Assembly: GCA_030605895.1 (NCBI GenBank) | Contig: JAUWHL010000091.1 | Span: 1 to 13,800, forward strand | Origin: Promethearchaeota archaeon | GTDB lineage: Archaea > Asgardarchaeota > Lokiarchaeia > Sigyniarchaeales > SOKP01 | Reading direction: 5' to 3' | Length of the DNA: 13,800 nt | Part shown: positions 8,268 through 13,800 of the stretch, in pieces | How positions within the stretch are numbered: position 1 is the stretch's first letter | Layout of the letters: each line of letters begins with the position of its first letter | The notes under the pieces: model-generated | Database searches by the model: none | The model's input: the letters and a program-made list of their open reading frames with translations, nothing else | Told to the model about the DNA's origin: nothing | Position numbers and translations under genes: made by a program

Positions 8268-8993
8268 TTGAAATTTTATTTAGAAGGGAAGAAAAAAATA
8301 ACAACCGGAGAAGTTGAGGAAGAATATAAACGATACTTCAAAGAAATTGCTCGTTCTACCATTTCAACATATTTAAATATGTTAAAGAAAGAATCTACTT
8401 TATATAAAGAACGAGATGGTAGAGTAGTATATTACATCTTTTATGAAAATCCTCCCATAGGAATCAAACCTTTTTGGTTTACTAGAATATTTTGTATCGT
8501 TCCAGCATATTTTCATAGAGCAATGATATTTTCTAAGTTATACATAAATGCGCAGAGGTATGTACAACAGTATATTAGCATTTATGGTAGTTTAGATGAA
8601 GAGATTTTAATTCGAAATTTTAAATTTATTACTGGGTTAATACTTTTAAAAATATTTAAAAATCGAAGCTCAAAATGCTTACTTTGTCAGTTTAGTAAGA
8701 GAGAAGTTTATAATAAATTAGTAGAATTAATTGGTGTTGCTGTTAAAGATAGATCGGATGTATTACCAGAAGATCTTTTGGAAAGTGTAATTAAAAATTT
8801 TTCAGAAATACCAATGTTTGATGGAGTCAATATAAAAAGTGAAGATATTGAAAGTAAGATTCCCAAAGAAATTCTACGATGCGCTGAGGCGTACAAAAAA
8901 GATCTAGATTTTCAAATTATGGTTTCAATTAGAAGAAAAGATTTGAGACTGAAGCAGAAATTAGTACTGGAAGAACAAGATATTGATTCATAA
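8268..8993 (+). CDS. Winged-helix-like regulator, apparently lacking its true N-terminus
   Basis: The N-terminal part reads as a winged helix-turn-helix: GEVEEEYKRYFKEIARSTIS (14-33) supplies helix 2 and the turn into the recognition helix STISTYLNMLKKES (30-43), followed by the wing YKERDGRVVYYIF (46-58). Helix 1 is only half present if translation starts at the TTG at 8268; its beginning (HENRILGIILKFYLEGKKK) is encoded upstream in the same frame, past the in-frame TAA. The rest (about 60-241) is mainly helical and of unrecognised family, with one CLLC pair (137-140) that could bind metal or be structural. No other start codon lies between the TAA and 8268, and this TTG has no Shine-Dalgarno. 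The frame is thus either a truncated remnant or part of a longer intact gene hidden by a base error. The GTPase gene converges on it. Confidence 0.6.
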   Translation: MKFYLEGKKKITTGEVEEEYKRYFKEIARSTISTYLNMLKKESTLYKERDGRVVYYIFYENPPIGIKPFWFTRIFCIVPAYFHRAMIFSKLYINAQRYVQQYISIYGSLDEEILIRNFKFITGLILLKIFKNRSSKCLLCQFSKREVYNKLVELIGVAVKDRSDVLPEDLLESVIKNFSEIPMFDGVNIKSEDIESKIPKEILRCAEAYKKDLDFQIMVSIRRKDLRLKQKLVLEEQDIDS

Positions 8994-8996
8994 TTT

Positions 8997-9016
8997 AAAG
9001 ATTCTTGAAAATCTTT
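8997..9016 (+). terminator. Hairpin between the convergent regulator and GTPase genes
   Basis: AAAGATT (8997-9003) pairs with AATCTTT (9010-9016) around a six-base loop, three bases after the regulator stop. A run of nine T residues at 9062-9070 further on may give a second plus-strand termination site, overlapping the end of the GTPase gene. Confidence 0.45.
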
Positions 9017-9068
9017 CTTATTTACCTTAAAATTAGATATTTTCAATTCAACAAATAATCATTTTTTT

Positions 9069-9599
9069 TTAAAGTAGATTAGATTTTTGCAGCATCAATC
9101 GAGCTAAGGCTTCGAATGTTTCTTCTACATTCTCACCCGTTTTCGCGCTACTTTCAATAAATCCATCCACAACCCTTGATTTCGCAATATTAATGCCTTC
9201 TTCTCCTGTAACTTCACGCTCGTCAACAAGATCAGCTTTTCCACCAACAACAATAATAGGGAATTGATCTTCAGTTCTAAGTTCTTTTCTTATTACCATA
9301 AGCCAATCATCAATATGGGCTAGTGAACTATAGTTTGTAACATCATACATGAACAGAGCTCCATTAGATCCCCGAACATAAGTTGGTAACAAGAATCTAA
9401 AGCGTTCTTCGCCACCAAAATCCCAAATTTGGAGTTTTATTTTTTTCCCATTAATTTCTAGGCTTTTAACTTCGAAATCAACGCCTATAGTCATTTTAGA
9501 ATCTGATTTAAATAAATTAGTCAAGAATCTCTGAGTTAATGTAGTTTTACCACAACCAGCATCTCCGAAGATCACAATTTTATACGTTGCGTCATACAA
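9069..9599 (-). CDS. Ras/Rab-like small GTPase with substituted G3 and G4 motifs
   Basis: Single-domain GTPase of 176 residues, the size of eukaryotic Ras/Rab proteins and a hallmark family in Asgard archaea. G1 is GDAGCGKT (12-19), G2 threonine T37 in MTIGVDF, G3 DFGGEE (60-65), G4 GKAD (120-123) and G5 SSAK (150-153). Two departures stand out. The catalytic glutamine of G3 (DxxGQ) is a glutamate, E64, and the guanine-contacting asparagine of NKxD is glycine, G120. The strand and helix pattern between motifs (YVRGSNGALFMYDVTN) is otherwise typical of Rab. The C-terminus (LMLQKSNLL) has no cysteine, so prenylation is not expected and membrane attachment would need a partner. The TTG start at 9599 is supported by GGAGGT eleven bases upstream and an in-frame stop just before. 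An overlapping ATG at 9595 is out of frame. No GAP, GEF or roadblock gene is adjacent. Confidence 0.92.
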   Translation of the reverse strand: MYDATYKIVIFGDAGCGKTTLTQRFLTNLFKSDSKMTIGVDFEVKSLEINGKKIKLQIWDFGGEERFRFLLPTYVRGSNGALFMYDVTNYSSLAHIDDWLMVIRKELRTEDQFPIIVVGGKADLVDEREVTGEEGINIAKSRVVDGFIESSAKTGENVEETFEALARLMLQKSNLL

Positions 9600-9610
9600 T
9601 TTGCGTAATT

Positions 9611-9616
9611 ACCTCC
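9611..9616 (-). promoter_or_regulatory. Shine-Dalgarno supporting the TTG start of the GTPase gene
   Basis: On the minus strand, GGAGGT lies eleven bases before the TTG at 9599 and favours it over the out-of-frame ATG four bases further on. It is one of only two strong ribosome sites in the window. Confidence 0.7.
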
Positions 9617-9885
9617 CTCTATTATTAGATTTTATGATTAGATATGTTTTTATGTACTTTTGTTTCATTTAATGAGATTTCTTGTTTTTTTGAGTTAATC
9701 ACTATTAAGATTTCTATAATAAATATCTTTTTTTATATATAAAAAATATTTTGAAGTGATTATTAAAAGAATTATAATATATGTTTAAAATTTTATGTCA
9801 TTATAATTTATAGATATATCAATTAAAATAATGGATATACTCATGTTTAATATTTTTATTTTTATTTAACTAATTTACAACTATT

Positions 9886-11193
9886 ATGATAAAAAAAATA
9901 GAATGGTCGAAATATTTTAAAATACAACCGCATAAGGTTGATACTTTCGTTAAAAACTTTGGAGCTAATAAAACTTATGCTATGGGATTAATGCCTATAA
10001 GAGGACCAAAAGGTTTCAGGAAACTAGACTATGAGTTCGCTGAAAAGGAGTTAAACATCAATAAAATCATGAATAAACTTGAAGAAGCTCATTTTAATTC
10101 TCTTGGAATTGTAATTAAAGATACTGATGGTGCATGTACTTGGGATACAAAAGTAGGTTGGAATCCTACAAATCGAGATGTTTTAGGAGAGTTTTGCGAT
10201 GCTGGGAAGGAAACTAATATCAAAATAAATGTTTCATTCACAAGTATGAATGATGCATATCAAGGGTATTTACACCCCGAAAGAGTGAGTGTCCATGGAG
10301 AGAGTGGTAAGAAGCATGGTATATATTACAAAGATGGTGAAATTTCAACGCATATTGAGGGAGAGATGAGAGTAGACTTACCTAAAAATGTTTCTTTTGA
10401 AGAATATCACAAAAAAATACCATTTTTAACTGATCAAGTTGATGAAAAAGCTGGTAAATCGCGAGATGCACGAGGTAAAGGATATATTCCATTAACGAGT
10501 TTTATGTGCCCTAATAGTGAACACATAGATTATTTATTAGAACTAGTTATAGAAGTTGTAAAAAATTATCCTATTAAAGGATTCTTTGCAGATTATATTA
10601 GATATGATGGTGAATTTACTGATTTGTGCGCTTGTAATCGATGTATTCAAAAATTCAGAAGTAATTATGGAAATAAACCAAAATTGTTAAAAAGTAATGA
10701 ATGGTATGATTTTAAAGCTGAAACTATAGCAAATTATGCTCAAAGACTTCATGATACAATAAAATCTGCTGATAGTAAATGTGTAACTGGATGGTTCTGT
10801 CTCCCTGGACCTAAAAAACTATTCTCAAGAAAAAGGTTAGGACAAGATTGGATGAAGTTATCTTCAATTCTCGATGTGGTGTCACCTATGGAATACCCTT
10901 ATTTAATGGGCACTAGAGATGATGGGTGGTATTGGGGCAAAGTTGCTGATTTTTTCTATTGGTATTTTGTTAGAAACATGAAAAAACGTGCTCGTGAGTT
11001 TAAATCTCCAGCATTAACTGTCACAAATTCAGTAGAATGCAATACTGAAGAAATGATTAAACAAATACGAAGCTTTGATTTTGGTCTTGGAATAGCTGTG
11101 TTTAAATATTTTGGTACATCGGAAGAACAATGGAAAGCTTTAAAATTATATGCTGAAAATGAAATAGGGTTAGAGAATTTAAAATTTAGTTAA
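9886..11193 (+). CDS. Glycoside-hydrolase-like TIM-barrel protein
   Basis: Resembles the hypothetical glycoside-hydrolase-like barrel families (GHL, DUF4015/GHL10 type). The signs are a strand ending FFADYIRYD (233-241), where such families have a conserved aspartate (here D236), a later strand VVSPMEYPY (331-339) with E336 in the usual S-P-M-x-Y position, and an early strand LGIVIKDTDG (73-82). These acidic residues sit at strand ends, where catalytic groups are expected. Directly after the D236 strand comes CACNRC (C248, C250, C253), a cysteine cluster that occurs in related barrels and may bind a metal. No signal peptide, so the protein is cytosolic and would act on imported or internal glycosides. 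At 435 residues it has one domain and no carbohydrate-binding module. The ATG at 9886 lacks a Shine-Dalgarno. Family placement is from motif memory and the substrate is unknown. Confidence 0.7.
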   Translation: MIKKIEWSKYFKIQPHKVDTFVKNFGANKTYAMGLMPIRGPKGFRKLDYEFAEKELNINKIMNKLEEAHFNSLGIVIKDTDGACTWDTKVGWNPTNRDVLGEFCDAGKETNIKINVSFTSMNDAYQGYLHPERVSVHGESGKKHGIYYKDGEISTHIEGEMRVDLPKNVSFEEYHKKIPFLTDQVDEKAGKSRDARGKGYIPLTSFMCPNSEHIDYLLELVIEVVKNYPIKGFFADYIRYDGEFTDLCACNRCIQKFRSNYGNKPKLLKSNEWYDFKAETIANYAQRLHDTIKSADSKCVTGWFCLPGPKKLFSRKRLGQDWMKLSSILDVVSPMEYPYLMGTRDDGWYWGKVADFFYWYFVRNMKKRAREFKSPALTVTNSVECNTEEMIKQIRSFDFGLGIAVFKYFGTSEEQWKALKLYAENEIGLENLKFS

Positions 11194-11286
11194 TTATTTA
11201 GAAACCTCTACTGATACTGTCACAGCAGCATTACAAATAATTATTTTGTCTGAAGTGTCTCCTAGTTCTTTAATACGTCTGCTCAT
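11194..11286 (-). CDS. Possible 30-residue small protein or gene remnant
   Basis: On the minus strand an ATG at 11286 opens 30 codons reading MSRRIKELGDTSDKI, then IICNAAVTVSVEVSK, and ends in TAA directly against the stop codon of the barrel gene. An in-frame stop lies two codons before the ATG, so the frame is complete as it stands. By hand count about one third of its bases are G or C, clearly above the flanking intergenic DNA, and the residues look like an amphipathic start plus a beta strand rather than K/N/I-rich noise. There is no Shine-Dalgarno. No family was recognised. It may be a real small protein, the remnant of a longer gene, or a chance frame. Confidence 0.3.
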   Translation of the reverse strand: MSRRIKELGDTSDKIIICNAAVTVSVEVSK

Positions 11287-11364
11287 GTATTAAAACACTT
11301 TAGAATATTTTTTCTAATAATATTTTATGTTATATTTCTCTCATCAAAAACTTTTATTATTTGC

Positions 11365-11372
11365 TATAAAAT
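11365..11372 (+). promoter_or_regulatory. TATA box for the reductase-like gene
   Basis: TATAAAAT lies 39 bases before the ATG at 11411, predicting a start near 11392-11396 and a leader under 20 bases. That spacing suits a short-leader archaeal transcript that could continue into the Gfo/Idh/MocA gene. Confidence 0.4.
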
Positions 11373-11410
11373 TATAATATAACCTAAATAAAAAGAAGAA
11401 ATCTAAAGAA

Positions 11411-12505
11411 ATGTATGAAATAGATGAGGTAAAGTATCATCGTTTTAAACAGAAAAATAATATGTTGTTTAGAAGATTATGGGATAAATCATTATCTACT
11501 TACAATCAAATGCTTGATACAAATCTTGAAAAACACATTGAATCAAAGAAAGATGGTTATTCAAGAATAGATTTTGCCCTAGTAGCCGCAGGTTGGACTG
11601 TCTACGAAAAGTTTCCCTATGCTTTTACATGGGAAGGGAAAGATTTGATGGATATTGGTTATGGTGTAAATTGGATGAAATCTAAACACATAATAGAAAA
11701 TAGAGAAAGTTTCACGAAAACTATAAAAAAAGCAGCAAAACTTTATGGAGCATCTTTAGTAGGTATTGCAGATGTTAATGAAAAATGGATTTATAAAACA
11801 GGATTTATAAGACCCCTTCAAGCCAGTGAAGCTGAAGCAAAACAAGAAGTTCGTAAAGGAAAAGCTGCAGATTCAATATACGATCAACCTATAGATTTAC
11901 CAAATGGGATTAATAAGGTAATAGTTATGGCTGTAGAAATGGATGAAGATGCAATTTCGACAGCGCCAACTCAACCAGCAGCTGCAGCCTCAGCAATTGC
12001 ATATTCAAAAATAGCATTTATTATCTCATGTTTAGGTGAATTTGTTAGAAATTTAGGATATAGAGCTATTCAATGTGGTAATGATACTGCCCTCAGTATA
12101 CCATTGGCGATTGATGCAGGACTTGGCGCTTTAGGTAGGAACGGCTTATTACTTACTCCAGAATTAGGTCCAAGAGTGCGTATTTGTAAGATCTTTACAG
12201 ATTTGCCATTAATTTCTGATGAACCAAACCAAAGGTTTATTGAGAAAATTAAAAATTATTGTAAAAATTGTTCTAAATGTGCTGAAGCTTGTGAAAATGA
12301 TGCAATTACAAAAAATGAGAATCCTACATTTACTCCAACCTCGATTTCTAACAATCCCGGAGTTAAGAAATATTATGTTGATGTAGAAAAATGTTTTGAA
12401 TTTTGGGTTGAAAATTCTAGTGATTGTGGAAATTGTATTATGGTATGCCCTTTTTCTAAAATTAAAGAATTTCTATCTCCATCAGAATTTTGGAACAAAA
12501 CTTAA
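11411..12505 (+). CDS. Cytosolic reductive-dehalogenase-like cobalamin/Fe-S protein
   Basis: Relative of RdhA reductive dehalogenases and, more distantly, of QueG epoxyqueuosine reductase: a corrinoid enzyme fed electrons by two 4Fe-4S clusters. Cluster 1 ligands are C284, C287, C290 and C294 (CKNCSKCAEAC). Cluster 2 ligands are C328, C339, C342 and C346, in the RdhA arrangement with FW after the first cysteine and CPFSK after the last. The corrinoid-binding core is recognisable in IDAGLGALGRNGLLLTPELG (234-253) and FTDLPL (262-267). The usual proline after the fourth cluster-1 cysteine is glutamate (CENDAI). There is no twin-arginine signal and no RdhB-like anchor gene, so this is not a classical respiratory dehalogenase. 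It also lacks the C-terminal HEAT-like extension of QueG. It probably reduces an organic substrate in the cytosol, and dehalogenation is not proven. ATG 11411 has only a weak AAGAAG before it. Confidence 0.82.
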   Translation: MYEIDEVKYHRFKQKNNMLFRRLWDKSLSTYNQMLDTNLEKHIESKKDGYSRIDFALVAAGWTVYEKFPYAFTWEGKDLMDIGYGVNWMKSKHIIENRESFTKTIKKAAKLYGASLVGIADVNEKWIYKTGFIRPLQASEAEAKQEVRKGKAADSIYDQPIDLPNGINKVIVMAVEMDEDAISTAPTQPAAAASAIAYSKIAFIISCLGEFVRNLGYRAIQCGNDTALSIPLAIDAGLGALGRNGLLLTPELGPRVRICKIFTDLPLISDEPNQRFIEKIKNYCKNCSKCAEACENDAITKNENPTFTPTSISNNPGVKKYYVDVEKCFEFWVENSSDCGNCIMVCPFSKIKEFLSPSEFWNKT

Positions 12506-12566
12506 ACATCAAATTAAATTATTAGAAAATCAAGTGTAATTCATATAATTTAAAATGATGTTTTAA
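12502..12566 (+). repeat. Long imperfect inverted repeat between two genes
   Basis: Left arm 12502-12522 and right arm 12545-12566 pair at 19 of 21 positions with one bulged T (12561) and two A-A mismatches (12/55 and 13/54), around a 22-base loop. The arms carry the non-A/T core ACATCA against TGATGT, so this is not only low-complexity pairing. The left arm includes the stop codon of the reductase-like gene, and the right arm ends one base before the ATG of the next gene. It could be a terminator or attenuator, an mRNA structure controlling the downstream start, or an operator. Confidence 0.55.
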
Positions 12567-12567
12567 A

Positions 12568-13614
12568 ATGGAGAAAATTAAAGTAGGCATAATTGGCTCT
12601 GGTTTTATTGCTGAATATCATTTGTATGCTTATAGTTTATTACCAAACGTAGAAATCGTCGGAATCGCTGCTTCTTCTTTAGAGAAGGCAAAAAGTTTTA
12701 TGAAAAGATTCGATATTCCAGGTAAGCCATATGGAAATTATGAAGATTTATTGAAGTTAGAATGTGATGCAATTTCTGTGTGTCTTCCTAATTATTTGCA
12801 TAAAAATATTACTATAGATATCTTAAATTCAGGATCACATGCTCTCGTTGAGAAACCATTAGCTAGAAATGTAGAAGAGGGAGAAGAAATGTTAGATGCT
12901 AAAAAATCATCGAACCGAAAGATTTTTTATTGCGAAAATACCATGTATGCTCCATCTTTTAGTAAGGTAAAAGAAATTATTGATGAGGGCGCCCTTGGAG
13001 CTATATATATGGGGAGAGGGAGAGAACAACATTCTGGACCTCATTCTGAGTGGTTTTACAAAAAAGAAAAGGCTGGAGGAGGGGCATTAATTGATTTAGG
13101 AATTCACAATATAGCCTGCCTTGTATGGTATCTCGGATGTGATGTTTCAGAAGTATTTTGTCAAACTAGGACATTAATTCCTGATAGAGAAAAATTTGGT
13201 AAATGTGAAGTCGAGGATAACGCAGTTGGTGTGTTGTATTTTGAAAATGATGCTCAGGTGGTCATTGAGGAATCATGGACTGCTCCAGGCGGTTACGATA
13301 TGAGATTCGAATTATTCGGCACGGAAGGTCAAATTAAAGCGGCGCCAACATTTAGTAATTTAATTAGTGTTTATAGTGAAAAAGGTTATAGATATGCTGT
13401 CGAAAAAGCATCAACAACTAAAGGATGGACATTTCCAGTCCCAGAAGAATCCTGGTCATTTGGTTATCCGCAAGAAATAAAAAATTTTATTGATTGTACA
13501 ATTCACAATCAAATTCCCTTAACAGATGGCAAATATGGTCTAAAAATTCTTAAAATAGTAGAAGCAATGTATAAAAGTGCGGAAACTAAAAAAATAGAAG
13601 AGGTAACATATTAA
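12568..13614 (+). CDS. Gfo/Idh/MocA-family NAD(P)-dependent oxidoreductase
   Basis: Two-domain dehydrogenase of the glucose-fructose oxidoreductase / inositol dehydrogenase family. The Rossmann domain opens with KVGIIGSGFIAEYH (5-18), including the dinucleotide loop GxGxxA. VCLPNYLH (71-78) is the usual strand-loop before the signature EKPLA (95-99), whose K96 is the expected catalytic lysine. The C-terminal domain has AGGGALIDLGIHN (169-181), in which D176 and H180 complete the active site. The length of 348 is typical. Substrates in the family are sugars, inositols and their derivatives, and the exact one is not readable. It follows the reductase-like gene by 62 bases on the same strand, with a long inverted repeat in the gap, so the two may share a transcript. 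No Shine-Dalgarno is seen before the ATG. Confidence 0.92.
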   Translation: MEKIKVGIIGSGFIAEYHLYAYSLLPNVEIVGIAASSLEKAKSFMKRFDIPGKPYGNYEDLLKLECDAISVCLPNYLHKNITIDILNSGSHALVEKPLARNVEEGEEMLDAKKSSNRKIFYCENTMYAPSFSKVKEIIDEGALGAIYMGRGREQHSGPHSEWFYKKEKAGGGALIDLGIHNIACLVWYLGCDVSEVFCQTRTLIPDREKFGKCEVEDNAVGVLYFENDAQVVIEESWTAPGGYDMRFELFGTEGQIKAAPTFSNLISVYSEKGYRYAVEKASTTKGWTFPVPEESWSFGYPQEIKNFIDCTIHNQIPLTDGKYGLKILKIVEAMYKSAETKKIEEVTY

Positions 13615-13677
13615 TCAATGCTTAAGCACTTTTACTATAAAAAAGAAGAAATGAAAAGAAAACTATAACCGAATAAT

Positions 13678-13800
13678 TTAGTATTGTTTATACTCTCCTT
13701 TATACCAAGTACGTTGTGATTTTCTAAGGTTGCCAGGCATATCTTCATGTGGAGATATTTCTTCTGTAAGTTCACATTCCACACCATATCGAACATTTGT
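13678..13800 (-). CDS. C-terminal end of a gene running off the window
   Basis: On the minus strand the frame is open from the window edge for 40 codons and ends in TAA at 13678. The residues (TNVRYGVECELTEEISPHED, then MPGNLRKSQRTWYKGEYKQY) have clear coding character, with mixed charge, few lysine/asparagine runs and G+C content above the gap next to it. No family can be assigned from the tail alone. It converges on the Gfo/Idh/MocA gene, with 63 bases between the stops. Confidence 0.65.
   Translation of the reverse strand, partial: TNVRYGVECELTEEISPHEDMPGNLRKSQRTWYKGEYKQY

Noticed and set aside
8708..8896. 62-codon minus-strand open frame
   Set aside because: Antisense to the regulator gene, with no ribosome site and no recognisable domain.
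11300..11317. TTAGAA/TTCTAA hairpin upstream of the reductase-like gene
   Set aside because: It has a six-base stem with one G-C pair and a loop of A/T, too weak to call a terminator or regulatory structure.
13619..13628. Perfect 10-bp palindrome TGCTTAAGCA
   Set aside because: It has no loop, so it cannot form a useful hairpin, and no T run follows. A protein-binding site is possible but unsupported.
13618..13668. 16-codon plus-strand open frame after the Gfo/Idh/MocA gene
   Set aside because: It is very short, K/Y/E-rich as expected of AT-rich DNA, and lacks a ribosome site. Most likely chance.

Overview
The window is very AT-rich, with archaeal-looking TATA boxes and T-tract terminators. 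Most genes have little or no Shine-Dalgarno sequence, although two have strong ones. It encodes a Ras/Rab-like small GTPase, an FtsX-type ABC transporter, membrane proteins of unknown family (one with a zinc ribbon), a large sequon-rich anchored surface protein and a reductive-dehalogenase-like iron-sulfur protein. Together these point to an Asgard archaeon, most likely Lokiarchaeia-like. The lineage is an inference from gene content and composition, because no rRNA or ribosomal gene is present.

Layout. (1) 71-1318: a two-gene operon for a minimal FtsX-family permease and its LolD/MacB-type ATPase, linked by a perfect Shine-Dalgarno. (2) 1523-5804: three envelope genes in a row: a four-helix membrane protein with a C-terminal zinc ribbon, a roughly nine-helix membrane protein of unknown family, and a 687-residue protein with a signal peptide and a C-terminal membrane anchor. 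(3) 5986-7776: a FadD-like acyl-CoA synthetase with all adenylation motifs intact. (4) 8055-8993: a winged-helix-like regulator whose reading frame is cut by one in-frame TAA at 8187-8189. (5) 9069-9599, minus strand: a small GTPase with substituted G3 and G4 motifs. (6) 9886-13614: a glycoside-hydrolase-like TIM-barrel protein, a cytosolic reductive-dehalogenase-like cobalamin/Fe-S protein and a Gfo/Idh/MocA oxidoreductase. The last two are separated by 62 bp that hold a long imperfect inverted repeat. (7) 13678-13800, minus strand: the C-terminal end of a gene that leaves the window.

How they may work together. Region 1 is a self-contained ABC system. Regions 1-2 concern the cell envelope. 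Region 6 looks like a carbohydrate or small-molecule catabolic group (a sugar-acting barrel, a corrinoid reductase and a sugar-type dehydrogenase), but the substrate cannot be read from sequence. The regulator and GTPase genes are convergent and share a 75-bp gap. The most checkable oddities are the interrupted regulator frame, the non-canonical GTPase motifs, the inverted repeat at 12502-12566 and a 30-codon minus-strand ORF at 11194-11286. No tRNA, rRNA, CRISPR array or transposase was seen.
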